Shown here: positions 17,999 through 26,650 of the stretch, one piece after another | Position numbering within the stretch: the stretch's first letter is position 1 | How the letters are laid out: every line of letters starts with the position of its first letter | Assembly: GCA_016235125.1 (NCBI GenBank) | Contig: JACRLZ010000004.1 | Location: 372,001 to 436,000, forward strand | Length of the DNA stretch: 64,000 nucleotides | Source of the DNA: Sphingobacteriales bacterium | Lineage (GTDB): Bacteria; Bacteroidota; Bacteroidia; Chitinophagales; Chitinophagaceae | Direction: 5' to 3' | Made by a program: the position numbers and the translations under genes | Notes under the pieces: model-generated | What the model was told of the DNA's origin: nothing | Seen by the model: only the letters and a program-made list of their open reading frames with translations | The model's database searches: none

Positions 17999-19876
17999 TT
18001 ACGCTTCATATCCAAATAAAAGGAAAGAAGTAATCAATTGGTTCCAGCTATTTTTTGTTCCCACATTAGCTGGGTTACCTTCTATAGTTTTCTTCAAAAC
18101 AGCGGGATGCAGTATTTTTTCTTCTACCAGCCTCTTTCTTGCTGTCAGCACTTTGTTTTTAACTGCTTTGTCTTCCATCCATTTTTTTTGAGGCGGCTCA
18201 TAACCAATTTTATCTTTTCTCCATGTGATAGACCGGGGTAAAAGATCTTCGAATGTTATCCTTTCCAGGTATTTTGTCCATCCATTATGAATTTTAAAAG
18301 AAGAAGGAAGGGTAAACAAAAATTCTACCACTTCATGATTTAAAAAAGGCAACCTTAGTTCTCTTCCGTTCGCCATACTGTTTCTGTCTGCAAACCTCAA
18401 TAATTCCTGTAAACCGAATTTCATACTGTTGTATAAACCCTCATTTAAGGTAGCCGGCAGGCCGGGCATCCTGAATTGTTCTTTGCGGTAAGTATGAAAA
18501 AAATCTGAGTTGAAATAGGGATTTAAAAGCTGTTGATATTTTTCATTCCACTTCTTCATATTATCTCTTCCCGATTGGTTTCTGAAAAAGTGTCGCAGAC
18601 TTTTTGAGGGCAAGGGATTTATTTTATCATCCCTGAACATTTCAGCATAAGCTCTCTTTTCTTCCTGATAATTTCTTTTATTATTTGCTTTTAGCTCGCT
18701 GAAATAAGCATTAAAAAAATGATGATACCCTGCCAACAATTCATCTGCTCCTTGCCCGTCCAGAAGAACCGTTACATTATTTTTCTTTGCCAATTTCATT
18801 ACCTCATATTGCGCCAGCACACTGGCCGAGCCAAAAGGTTCTTCCTGGTAATAAAAACACTCATCAATATCCTCTAAAAAATTGTTCTCATCCGGTGAAG
18901 TAAAATGAGCATCTGCATTTATTTTATCGAGAATCTGTTTGATGAATCCGGTTTCATCTTTTTCAAATCCGGGAAATACTGCTGAAAAAGTGGATTGCTT
19001 CAGGTTTTGGGAATTATTCAGATCATTAATAACTGAGACTACAATACTGCTGTCAATACCACCGCTAAGGCTGCTGCCAACTGCCACATCACTTCGCAAT
19101 CTCCGGGTAACAGAAGTATAAAACAGTTGGCGAAACTTTTCTCTGGCATTTTCAATACTTACACCAGGGTTGATAGTATTGTAATCAACATCCCAATATC
19201 GTTTTGTATCCAATTGCAGGTTTGCCAGATCAAGTTTTGCAAAATGGGCGGGAGGAAGCCTGAATATACTTTGAAAGAAGGTCTCGGTTAGGTCATCACA
19301 ATTATAGGTATAGTTAAATGCCATATAATTATACAGCATGCGGTTGTTGATCTTCCTTTCCACTCCTGCTGCCCATAGCCCTTTCATTTCACTCGCAAAT
19401 AAAAAAGACCTGCCCGGATGGTAATAATAATAGAATGGTTTTTCACCAAACCTGTCCCTCGCTATAAATACTTTTTTTTCCTCTGCATCATATAACGCAA
19501 AAGCGAACATGCCATCAAAGTGTTGAAGACATTCTTCTTTTTTCCAGTCATACATTGCCATGATGACTTCGGTGTCAGACTGAGAAAAAAACCGATAGCC
19601 CTTGCCAATGCATTTTTCTCTTAACTCAATATAATTATATATAGCTCCGTTGAATACGATAGTATACCGGCCCATAAAATGCATGGGTTGTTTTGCAGCA
19701 TCACTTATATCAATAATGGATAATCTGCGGTGGCCCAACCCGACAATACCATCAGTATTGATCCAATGTCCTTCTCCGTCAGGCCCTCTGTGCGCCAGCC
19801 TGTCTGTCATTGCTTTTAGCCGGGATGTTGTTACATCATTTTTGTCAACTGAAATAATGCCTGCTATACCACACAT
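17999..19876 (-). CDS. asnB: Asparagine synthase (glutamine-hydrolysing)
   Basis: 625 codons. MCGIAGI places the catalytic Cys2 of the class II glutaminase; HRGPDGEGHW, VFNGAIYNY and FGEKPFYY follow. The synthetase half has the PP-loop SSLSGGIDSS and later LLDGQGADELLAGYHHFF and RLPFLNHEVVEF. It makes asparagine from aspartate, glutamine and ATP, or an amidated glycan precursor; AsnB-like enzymes are common beside polysaccharide loci. It lies 245 bp upstream of the antiterminator in the same direction but is separated from it by the promoter-like region. Confidence 0.92.
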   Translation of the reverse strand: MCGIAGIISVDKNDVTTSRLKAMTDRLAHRGPDGEGHWINTDGIVGLGHRRLSIIDISDAAKQPMHFMGRYTIVFNGAIYNYIELREKCIGKGYRFFSQSDTEVIMAMYDWKKEECLQHFDGMFAFALYDAEEKKVFIARDRFGEKPFYYYYHPGRSFLFASEMKGLWAAGVERKINNRMLYNYMAFNYTYNCDDLTETFFQSIFRLPPAHFAKLDLANLQLDTKRYWDVDYNTINPGVSIENAREKFRQLFYTSVTRRLRSDVAVGSSLSGGIDSSIVVSVINDLNNSQNLKQSTFSAVFPGFEKDETGFIKQILDKINADAHFTSPDENNFLEDIDECFYYQEEPFGSASVLAQYEVMKLAKKNNVTVLLDGQGADELLAGYHHFFNAYFSELKANNKRNYQEEKRAYAEMFRDDKINPLPSKSLRHFFRNQSGRDNMKKWNEKYQQLLNPYFNSDFFHTYRKEQFRMPGLPATLNEGLYNSMKFGLQELLRFADRNSMANGRELRLPFLNHEVVEFLFTLPSSFKIHNGWTKYLERITFEDLLPRSITWRKDKIGYEPPQKKWMEDKAVKNKVLTARKRLVEEKILHPAVLKKTIEGNPANVGTKNSWNQLITSFLLFGYEA

Positions 19877-19968
19877 ATTGAGATTCAGAAGTTATTAAGG
19901 CAAAGTACTTCTTTTGCCGTTTTTTCCTGCAATTAATCTTTGCCAAATTCTTATATTTAGTTGTTTAA

Positions 19969-21123
19969 ATGATTGCTTTGAACCAACGCTTCTATTCTCT
20001 CGATGTTTTTCGTGGAGCCACTGTGTGCCTGATGATTCTGGTAAACAATCCCGGTAGCTGGGCGCATATTTATCCGCCCCTTGAACATGCATCATGGCAT
20101 GGCCTTACTCCCACTGACCTTGTATTTCCCTTTTTTCTCTTTGCAGTTGGTAATGCACTTTCTTTTGTAATACCCCGACTGGAAAAAGGTGGTGATGCTA
20201 TGTTTTGGAAAAAAGTAATAAAAAGAAGCCTGCTTATATATATAATAGGCCTCTTTCTTACCTGGTGGCCTTTTGTACAGTGGAAAGAAGGTCACATGGT
20301 CTTCAGGCAATGGGTTGATCCTTCCAATCCCCAAAATGGAGTTCGCCTGCTTGGAGTACTTGCAAGAATTGCCATTTGTTATTTTTTTGCTTCTGTTATC
20401 ATTTATTATTTCAAAGTCAGGGCTTCTTTTTTTATTGGACTTGTAACTCTTCTTTTATATTGGGCACTCTGTTTTCTTCTTGGAGATCCTTCAGATCCAT
20501 ATAGCATAACAGGTTGGTTTGGCAATGATGTTGACCAATCCATACTTCATCTGCCACACATGTATAAAGGTGAAGGAATTCCTTTCGATCCCGAAGGTAT
20601 CATGAGTACATTACCGGCAATTGTGCAGGTGATATTTGGTTACCTGGTCGGCGATTATATCCAGAAAAAAGGAAAGAATTTTGAAATGCTCAGCGGTCTT
20701 TTTGTGGCAGGTGTAGCCATGCTGTTGACTGGTTTTTGCTGGGATATGGTTTTTCCTATCAACAAAAAAATATGGACCAGCTCTTATGTTGTTTACACTA
20801 CAGGTCTTGCCATCATCACCATTTCCACTATGATCTACCTGATGGAGTTTAGGAATGTAAAAGGCTGGCTGAGTAAATTTTTTGATGTATTCGGCAAAAA
20901 CGCATTGTTTGTTTTTGCTCTCAGCGCTTTTTTACCAAAGGGGTTTGCACTCATAAGGCTTGGCGAAGGTATAAATCCCTGGAACTGGCTTTATAAAAAG
21001 GGATTTATCAATATCCCCGGCGATCCTCGTCTTGGCTCACTTCTTTATGCCCTTTGTGTCATCACTTTCATGTGGTTTATATGCTGGTGGATGGATAAAA
21101 AGAAGATTTATGTGAAAGTGTGA
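19969..21123 (+). CDS. NagX-like membrane acyltransferase (DUF5009/DUF1624)
   Basis: 384 codons. RFYSLDVFRGATVCLMILVNNPGSW at the start, then HGLTPTDLVFPFFLFAVGNAL, are the family signature shared with human heparan-alpha-glucosaminide N-acetyltransferase; the rest is about ten membrane helices. Members probably acetylate amino sugars across the membrane and are found with N-acetylglucosamine use genes. Divergent from asnB with a 92-bp gap. A possible promoter there has AATCTTTG about 40 bp before the start with an upstream TTTTG. Confidence 0.85.
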   Translation: MIALNQRFYSLDVFRGATVCLMILVNNPGSWAHIYPPLEHASWHGLTPTDLVFPFFLFAVGNALSFVIPRLEKGGDAMFWKKVIKRSLLIYIIGLFLTWWPFVQWKEGHMVFRQWVDPSNPQNGVRLLGVLARIAICYFFASVIIYYFKVRASFFIGLVTLLLYWALCFLLGDPSDPYSITGWFGNDVDQSILHLPHMYKGEGIPFDPEGIMSTLPAIVQVIFGYLVGDYIQKKGKNFEMLSGLFVAGVAMLLTGFCWDMVFPINKKIWTSSYVVYTTGLAIITISTMIYLMEFRNVKGWLSKFFDVFGKNALFVFALSAFLPKGFALIRLGEGINPWNWLYKKGFINIPGDPRLGSLLYALCVITFMWFICWWMDKKKIYVKV

Positions 21124-21216
21124 TTCGTTGCCTTAACAAGATTTTATCAATTCCCCTTTTCACATATTATGAAATCGGTTTTTAAGCCGCATCTGTTTGT
21201 TGCTAAAACAAACAAC

Positions 21217-21636
21217 ATGAAACTTATCAGCTTTATCAGTGCAGGAGTCTTTATTTTCTGCTCTGCCTTTTTAATGAAACAGGAAAACAGCAAACAACAA
21301 TCGCTGTATGATACCAAATGGCGGTTAACAAAGATTCATTCCGATTCCGGCACAGAAGAAGTGCTGATCAAAACAGCCTTTATCAAATTCCATGAAAAGA
21401 AAAAAAGCGCCGGGGGCAATGGGGGGTGCAATACTTTTGGCAGTACTCTTTCAGTAACTGGTAATAAAATGAGCATTTCTGAGATTTTTTCTACCCAGAT
21501 GTATTGTGAAGAAACCAGTAAGACAGAAACCAGCTTTTTCCGTCTTCTTGAAAAAGCAAACCGGTTTGAAATAAAAGATAAAGCGTTGCTGCTTTATCAT
21601 GATAAGGATTTGTTGCTGGAGTTTGAAAGCGAATAA
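21217..21636 (+). CDS. META-domain (HslJ-like) secreted protein
   Basis: The start at 21217 gives a signal peptide, MKLISFISAGVFIFCSAF; an in-frame ATG at 21169 would add 16 residues before it. The mature part has LYDTKWRLTKI, then GGNGGCNTFGSTLSVTGNKMSI and STQMYCEE, the META domain pattern of HslJ/MetA-like heat-shock or motility related outer-membrane proteins. 139 residues. The function of the family is poorly defined; it is likely periplasmic or surface located. Convergent with rtcB, separated by a bidirectional terminator. Confidence 0.8.
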   Translation: MKLISFISAGVFIFCSAFLMKQENSKQQSLYDTKWRLTKIHSDSGTEEVLIKTAFIKFHEKKKSAGGNGGCNTFGSTLSVTGNKMSISEIFSTQMYCEETSKTETSFFRLLEKANRFEIKDKALLLYHDKDLLLEFESE

Positions 21637-21642
21637 AAGAAA

Positions 21643-21669
21643 ACAAGCGGCTAAATTATGGCCGCTTGT
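21643..21669. terminator. Bidirectional terminator between META gene and rtcB
   Basis: ACAAGCGGC (21643-21651) and GCCGCTTGT (21661-21669) form a perfect 9-bp stem with a 9-base loop. An A-rich flank lies on the left and TGTTT on the right, so it can stop transcripts from both directions. Confidence 0.8.
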
Positions 21670-21677
21670 TGTTTAAC

Positions 21678-23129
21678 TTATTCTCCCGTGATGTCTGTTA
21701 TTCGTTTCTTCCTCCAGCTTTTATGCGGAGCTCCATCCATTTTTACAATCTTGGGAATAAACTTTCCTATGATATCCACCAACGCCTTTTGTGATTGCAT
21801 CACCACTTCGATGTCTTTATAAGCAAAAGGTGATTCATCTTTTCCGCCACCCAGCAATTTAATATTGTGTTTTTCTATCTCCTCTTTGAATTGCTTATCC
21901 GTTACTGATTCTATTGCCCGGGTACGGCTCATCTTTCTTCCGGCGCCGTGAGAGGCAGAATTAACGGATGCTGATTCGCCTTTGCCTTTTACAATAAAGC
22001 CCGGCGCAGTCATTGACCCGGGAATAATTCCTAACACATCTTTTCCTGCCGGGGTAGCCCCTTTGCGATGAACGATTACATCTTTACCTTCCCATTTTTC
22101 CTTCCACGCAAAGTTGTGATGGTTCTCCACCATCTTTATCGGTTTGCGCCCTAACAGCTTTGCAATTTTATCATGTATCACATGATGACAGGCAGATGCA
22201 TAATCACCGGCTAAATTCATGGCACTCCAGTATTCAATTCCCTCTTCTTCATCTAGGTTTAGCCATGCTAAATTTTTCGCTTCAGCAGGTAAACGTCTTT
22301 TACTGATTGCAAGCTTTGTATAATGATTGGCAATGTTTGCACCTAAGGCTCTTGAACCTGAATGTGACAACAATCCAATATAATTACCTGGCTCAATGCC
22401 TAAGACACTATCGTTTTTACTGATCTCAACCGTTCCGAACTCAACAAAGTGATTACCCGAACCGGATGTACCCAGTTGCTTCCATGCCCTGCCATGTAAG
22501 TTTTTCAGCAAAGGCAATTGATGAAACAATTCATTTTCCATCACTTCATGATTCTCGGCTTGATCAAATTGTCCACCACTTCCAAATAAAGTTGCTTCCA
22601 GTAATTCTCTTGTAAAAGAGGATTCCTTTTGAGTCAATTCTTTCGGATCAATATCAAAAACCGATAAACACATTCTGCAACCGATATCAACGCCAACACC
22701 ATAAGGAATAACAGCATTTTCAGTTGCCAATACGCCACCGATAGGCAAACCATAACCACTATGTGCATCGGGCATTAAAGCTCCCGCTACGCTGATAGGC
22801 AGTTTAGCCGCCTGGTACATCTGGTGCATAGCGCCTTCTTCAATATGCTCTTGTCCGAAAACATTAAACTGTATCCCCGAAGCGTTTAAAGAAATATTCA
22901 TTCCTTCTGCCTCCGGTTCCGGCATCAGTTTCTCAGCAATAGGTTTTAGTATTTCATCATCCAGATAGCTTTCAGGTGCATTGAGGATTTGTTTTAATAT
23001 CTCCAGTGCCTCATCTTCTGTATGATATTTGAATTTAGTGCACATCGTATGCATCGCCACACTCACTACCGGCCCTTCCGGGTAGCCGATAGTGCGGATT
23101 TGTTTTCCTGTAAGTTTTAGTTTGCTCAT
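21678..23129 (-). CDS. rtcB: RNA 3'-phosphate/5'-OH ligase RtcB
   Basis: 483 codons, full length. The RtcB active-site series is present: PDAHSGYGLPIGGV (Asp121), GVDIGCRM (metal ligand Cys151), GTSGSGNHFVEFG (His227), LSHSGSR (His256), NHHNFAW (His337/338) and SASHGAGRKMSR, whose His394 should be the guanylylated residue. RtcB joins 2',3'-cyclic phosphate or 3'-phosphate ends to 5'-OH ends using GTP and Mn2+, the ends left by tRNA nucleases and toxins. It is the last gene of the co-directional block with nucleotidyltransferases, slipin, AAA ATPase and a tRNA array. No archease gene is seen. Confidence 0.97.
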   Translation of the reverse strand: MSKLKLTGKQIRTIGYPEGPVVSVAMHTMCTKFKYHTEDEALEILKQILNAPESYLDDEILKPIAEKLMPEPEAEGMNISLNASGIQFNVFGQEHIEEGAMHQMYQAAKLPISVAGALMPDAHSGYGLPIGGVLATENAVIPYGVGVDIGCRMCLSVFDIDPKELTQKESSFTRELLEATLFGSGGQFDQAENHEVMENELFHQLPLLKNLHGRAWKQLGTSGSGNHFVEFGTVEISKNDSVLGIEPGNYIGLLSHSGSRALGANIANHYTKLAISKRRLPAEAKNLAWLNLDEEEGIEYWSAMNLAGDYASACHHVIHDKIAKLLGRKPIKMVENHHNFAWKEKWEGKDVIVHRKGATPAGKDVLGIIPGSMTAPGFIVKGKGESASVNSASHGAGRKMSRTRAIESVTDKQFKEEIEKHNIKLLGGGKDESPFAYKDIEVVMQSQKALVDIIGKFIPKIVKMDGAPHKSWRKKRITDITGE

Positions 23130-23140
23130 TTTACTTTTTT

Positions 23141-23259
23141 ATTTTTAAACACAAAGGCACGGAGGCACAGGGTTTTCATTCTCTCCTTTGTGCTTCCAAT
23201 TGCATTTTGCAAGTTTCAGCTCACTGATTGGGATGATGTTGTGTCCGCCAAGTGGCGGA
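23141..23259. other. Spacer upstream of rtcB with inverted repeats
   Basis: CACAAAGG near 23150 is mirrored by CCTTTGTG near 23187, and TCCGCCA/TGGCGGA with a 2-base loop lies at about 23238-23253. The first resembles the cacagag-type repeat seen at 46644-46735. No gene is visible. The hairpins might process or attenuate the transcript between the nucleotidyltransferase gene and rtcB, but simple repeat insertion is as likely. Confidence 0.45.
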
Positions 23260-24345
23260 TCAGGGTTCTGTGCGCTGTGCATCATCTTTTTGTTTGTAAT
23301 AATTTTCCCTCATCTCTAGTAGCAATGAATTCGCCTTTTTCATATCCGGCTCCTCCTGCAAATTAGAATGCTCATATAAAAATGGCAGTTCGTTTTTTAA
23401 TGCCTCTGCCCTTGCAACCAGTTCATCATACTCATACTTACCATTTTTAACTGCCAAAAGAAAATCCCTATCCTCTCTTTGTACTTTGAGCCTGCCCTCC
23501 ACGGCTATCTCCCTGGCCATCAAAAGCAGCCTGAATACATGCATCATATTCTTGGAGTCATAATTTTTCCCGTGAGACATTGTTGTATTATACCTTTCTT
23601 CGTTCCTTTTATCCACCCATTCCCAGTATTCCTTGTAGCGTTTACAATAAACTGAGTAAGCGTCTTTGTTAAAATATAACAGCCCGGCGGGTATTTCTCC
23701 TTTGGGTATGCTGCTAAGACACACATCATTTGCATCTTCCTTTCTGATTATTCCGGAATATGAATGCACATTTGAATAATACAGGTTATAGCAGTCCCGG
23801 ATATGTGTTACTGCTGTTAACCCTATCTTACCCTGCTCAAATCCATTATCAGTAAGAAACTCCTGAACAGGGACCGCTTCTTTTCCAACATACACAAAAC
23901 AAAAATCCAGAACAGATTTTCTCGCTTCCTCCATCGGGTTCACAATCTTCTTTTCCAATCCGTATGCTTTCTTTATTTGTGTGTAAGCATAGTTGGCAAA
24001 TGTCTTTTCGCAAAGTTTTGACAAAAACAAACCGGGTGTTACCAAGTCCATTATTTCATCTCTGTACAAAACACAAGATTCCGGCACATCCAGCAACTCC
24101 AGGATGTTAGGATTATTCTTTACCAGCAATTCAATAAATCTTTTCAATTCATAATAGACAATATCATTGCTTTCGTTTGAAATCTGAGGAATATAATCCA
24201 GAGAATAGTAGAAATCCTTTGGCAATACGAATACTCCTCTGATGTCTGTATCAGATATAGCAGTAGCCAATCCATACGCTTTGCTGCCAGTAATGACTTC
24301 AAAAATCAGCCATCCGTTTTCCCTTATTGTATCAATCGTGATCAT
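23260..24345 (-). CDS. RlaP/YcgL-type nucleotidyltransferase 1
   Basis: 361 codons. The N-terminus carries a minimal polymerase-beta nucleotidyltransferase core: GS at residues 20-21 in VITGSKAYGLATA and the metal-binding Asp32-x-Asp34 in SDTDIRGVFV. The rest is helical with KNNPNILELLDVP, as in COG3541 / RlaP (RNA ligase-associated) proteins. These are predicted to add or trim nucleotides at RNA ends before ligation (family knowledge, not shown biochemically for most members). Its start overlaps the stop of the second nucleotidyltransferase by 14 bp, so translation is coupled; rtcB follows 130 bp later. Confidence 0.88.
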   Translation of the reverse strand: MITIDTIRENGWLIFEVITGSKAYGLATAISDTDIRGVFVLPKDFYYSLDYIPQISNESNDIVYYELKRFIELLVKNNPNILELLDVPESCVLYRDEIMDLVTPGLFLSKLCEKTFANYAYTQIKKAYGLEKKIVNPMEEARKSVLDFCFVYVGKEAVPVQEFLTDNGFEQGKIGLTAVTHIRDCYNLYYSNVHSYSGIIRKEDANDVCLSSIPKGEIPAGLLYFNKDAYSVYCKRYKEYWEWVDKRNEERYNTTMSHGKNYDSKNMMHVFRLLLMAREIAVEGRLKVQREDRDFLLAVKNGKYEYDELVARAEALKNELPFLYEHSNLQEEPDMKKANSLLLEMRENYYKQKDDAQRTEP

Positions 24346-25090
24346 TTCTGTTCAGCATATTTAAAAAGAATTGATTGAGCAAATCCATGTCCGTTTTATT
24401 AACGCCAATATCCGTTTTATTTGATTCAATATAACTGAACAATTCCTTAATCCAGTCAAAAACTTCTTCCTCCTTTGGGTGCAGATATTTTTCTCCTACT
24501 GTAGCCTTTAGTTTAATCAGCGACTTTAGTTTGGCCTTTTTATCATCTGCAATGTAATTCATGAGGCCGTCTATGCTCATTGGCAGCACTGATTTGTCCT
24601 TTATTATCCAATTACAGGAAAGCAAAGACCTCACCAGATAGAACAGGTTTTTCAGTTTTATTTCGTCCTTACCTTTCAATTCGTCCCAAAACTTATTAGC
24701 CAGCGAGTAATGATGAAAAAATACTGCTGTTGGCGAATAGTAATTTTTTATCAGCTTTGTAAAATTCTCTTTAAAACCCACATCGCCAAAATACTCCACC
24801 GGGGATTGAAACCGTTCAATTAATGGCGCATTTGATTTTTTCAGCAAGGTCAGACACTTCTTCAAGTTCCAACCCGTTATATCCAGCTCACCTTCCATGT
24901 ATTCAATTGTATCCTTACGCTGTGAAAGGGACAAGTACCAGTCCTTCTCATGCATGTAGATAAACCGAACATCATAATCGCTATCCGGTGAGGGAAAACC
25001 CCATGCCCGGCTGCCAGTTTCGCAGGCGTAGAGGATTTTGATATTTTCCTGCTGAGAAATATTGTTTAATATGGTTTCAATTTCTTTCAT
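24332..25090 (-). CDS. RlaP/YcgL-type nucleotidyltransferase 2
   Basis: 252 codons. CETGSRAWGFPSPDSDYDVRFIY gives the GS motif at residues 26-27 and the Asp38-x-Asp40 pair; LDITGWNLKKCLTLLKKSNAP follows, a stretch typical of COG3541 proteins. It is about 110 residues shorter than its neighbour and diverged from it, so the pair is probably two specialised enzymes rather than a recent duplication. It overlaps the next gene by 14 bp and starts 48 bp after the slipin stop. Likely role: end modification of broken tRNA before RtcB sealing (inference from context). Confidence 0.88.
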   Translation of the reverse strand: MKEIETILNNISQQENIKILYACETGSRAWGFPSPDSDYDVRFIYMHEKDWYLSLSQRKDTIEYMEGELDITGWNLKKCLTLLKKSNAPLIERFQSPVEYFGDVGFKENFTKLIKNYYSPTAVFFHHYSLANKFWDELKGKDEIKLKNLFYLVRSLLSCNWIIKDKSVLPMSIDGLMNYIADDKKAKLKSLIKLKATVGEKYLHPKEEEVFDWIKELFSYIESNKTDIGVNKTDMDLLNQFFLNMLNRNDHD

Positions 25091-25138
25091 GTATTAAATA
25101 TAAAAAACATCCGGCACCAGTTGATACCGGATGTTATA

Positions 25139-26236
25139 TTACTTACTCACCAGTATCTGCTTCAGCTGTTCCAGCAGCTGTCCATTACCCCCTACACTGA
25201 TATTGCTGATCTTGTCGGCGATCTTCTCCACATATTCCATCTCCTTCAGTTTCCACAGCATCGCATTCTCTTCCATCAGCTTGGCAGTGTTCAGCAGGCT
25301 GCGGGTGCTGGCAGTTTCCTCACGGCGCATAATGATATTGGCCTGCGCTTTCTTCTCAGCGATCAGCACCTGGTTCATGATCTCCTTTACATCACCCGGC
25401 AGGATGATATCACGGATACCAAAGGCGCTTACCGCTACACCCAGCGCTTCAGCTTTTTCTTTTACACGCTGCAGGATGAAGGGAACAATGTTCTCTTTCT
25501 TTTCCAGCAGTTCATCAAAGCTGTAACCGGCCACATATTCACGCAGCGCCAGCTGAAAAGCCACATACAGTTGCTTGTCGTAATCCTTGTTCAGCACCAG
25601 GGCCTTTTCAATATCCGCCAGTTTGTACTGCGCCCAGGCATTGATACGAAGTGCGGCTTTGTCTTTGGTCAGTATCTCCTGTCCATTGATCTCAAGCTGC
25701 TGCTGGCGCATATCAGCTTTACCCACATAAATGGGAATACCGTTCTTCCACCAGTAGTACATACCCGGGTCAAGCACTTTCACAAACTTACCGTCAATGA
25801 ACAGCACCGCTTTTTCATAGCTCTGCACTTCAGAGTTGCGCACCCAGTTGCTTACCGGCGCCTTGGCCAGTACGCTACGGCCAATATCGGCCTCAATTTC
25901 CGGTTTGCTGATGTCAGCACGGATGAATTCATTCTTCACCACCGATTTCCAGAAGGCATAGCGGCCGGTAACAAGCACCTGTTTCAGCAATCCGTTTTCA
26001 AATTGCAGTACGATCTCGTTATCCTTTACTTCCACCACCTGCAGCAAATCAGCCAGACGCTGGTCCTGCAGCAGAATGTTTAGCTCAACAGGCGGCACAA
26101 ACTGTTTGGTGATATCATAAATATATACCTGTTCACCTTTCCAGAACCAGTAAGAACCGGCGAGCAGCATTTTTTTGTATTCATCGTTTTTGAATACAAG
26201 ACCAACCTGCCATGCGTTTACTTTTACTTTTTTCAT
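25139..26236 (-). CDS. SPFH/Band-7 (slipin-like) protein with three N-terminal repeats
   Basis: 365 codons. There is no N-terminal membrane helix, unlike classical slipins. Three related modules precede or enter the SPFH domain, each with a G-x-Y-x-(F/W)WK core: GSYWFWK (27-33), GRYAFWK (91-97) and GMYYWWK (158-164). The SPFH domain covers about 140-300 (RINAWAQYKL, ALREYVAGYSFDELL, FGIRDIILPGDV), then a coiled coil (KKAQANIIMRREETASTRSLLNTAKLMEE). Band-7 proteins of this type sit in RNA-repair operons and are proposed scaffolds bound to a tRNA-like RNA. Here three tRNA-like RNAs lie directly upstream. Confidence 0.88.
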   Translation of the reverse strand: MKKVKVNAWQVGLVFKNDEYKKMLLAGSYWFWKGEQVYIYDITKQFVPPVELNILLQDQRLADLLQVVEVKDNEIVLQFENGLLKQVLVTGRYAFWKSVVKNEFIRADISKPEIEADIGRSVLAKAPVSNWVRNSEVQSYEKAVLFIDGKFVKVLDPGMYYWWKNGIPIYVGKADMRQQQLEINGQEILTKDKAALRINAWAQYKLADIEKALVLNKDYDKQLYVAFQLALREYVAGYSFDELLEKKENIVPFILQRVKEKAEALGVAVSAFGIRDIILPGDVKEIMNQVLIAEKKAQANIIMRREETASTRSLLNTAKLMEENAMLWKLKEMEYVEKIADKISNISVGGNGQLLEQLKQILVSK

Positions 26237-26525
26237 TTTACTATATTTTACTTATTTAAAAAATTATTTAATAAAGCCGGTATTATTCACCACCGGATCA
26301 ATACGGAACATGAATTGCATAATGCGTTTCAGAACAGTTCACTGATACCTCATTTATTATACCTATACAATAAATCAGCAACGATGAAGTGAAATGATAT
26401 TCACTATGGCCCTTCATGTTGCAGGCATTTACCCGGTTGTAATGGCTCAGACCGCTTTAGCGTTCCGATCCATTGCTGGCAAATAACCCGGCTTTATTTT
26501 TTCCACCATTTGAGAAGCGGTGTAC
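26237..26525 (-). other. Noncoding leader between tRNA-like block and slipin
   Basis: About 290 bp without an open frame of interest. It holds the nested stem-loop at 26432-26491, a near-direct repeat (GCCGGGTTATTTGCCAGCA and ACCGGGTAAATGCCTGCA on the minus strand), a hairpin of CCGGT and ACCGG around 26275-26294, and a TATAAT-like AT-rich stretch near 26360. It may be the slipin 5' leader or part of a longer noncoding RNA. Confidence 0.5.
26432..26491 (-). ncRNA. Compact nested stem-loop RNA candidate
   Basis: On the minus strand three helices nest in 60 nt: CCGGGTT (26485-26491) with AACCGGG (26432-26438, one mismatch), AATGG (26470-26474) with CCATT (26441-26445), and GAACGC/GCGGTC (26450-26465, one mismatch) closed by a TAAA loop. 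It follows the His-like tRNA relic by about 35 nt. It could be a structured part of the ncRNA transcript or a leader element of the slipin gene. No family recognised. Confidence 0.4.
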
Positions 26526-26580
26526 TTCTGAGTTTACCCTACAACCACAGTGTAGTGCTCTACCTCTGAGCTATTCAGAT
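26526..26580 (-). tRNA. tRNA-like RNA, anticodon GTG (His), T arm missing
   Basis: The minus strand gives a D arm GCTC-AGAGGTA-GAGC, a perfect anticodon arm CTACA-CTGTGGT-TGTAG with anticodon GTG, then only GGTAAAC before TCAGA, which pairs with TCTGA at the 5' end (5 bp). There is no T stem or TTC loop at all. About 55 nt long. This shape resembles armless mitochondrial tRNAs more than a functional bacterial tRNA. It lacks the extra G-1:C73 pair normal for tRNA-His. Confidence 0.6.
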
Positions 26581-26584
26581 TAAA

Positions 26585-26648
26585 AGTCTGAAACAGGAAT
26601 CGAACCTGTGCTTATGAGCTGTGCTCTAACTGACTGAGCTATCCAGCA
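26585..26648 (-). tRNA. tRNA-like RNA, CAT in the loop (Met-like), anticodon arm and variable loop truncated
   Basis: Acceptor TGCTGGA/TTCAGAC (five of seven pairs), standard D arm GCTC-AGTCAGTTA-GAGC, and a perfect T arm ACAGG-TTCGATT-CCTGT. Between them CTCATAA is followed by just GC, so about 8 to 10 nt of the 3' anticodon strand and variable loop are gone. Total about 63 nt. It starts 2 nt after the preceding 101-nt element and ends 4 nt before the His-like element. Confidence 0.65.
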
Positions 26649-26650
26649 TG

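Noticed and set aside
25121..26083. 320-codon open frame on the plus strand
   Set aside because: It lies antisense to the SPFH gene, which has clear family motifs; the antisense translation has no domain and reflects codon bias.
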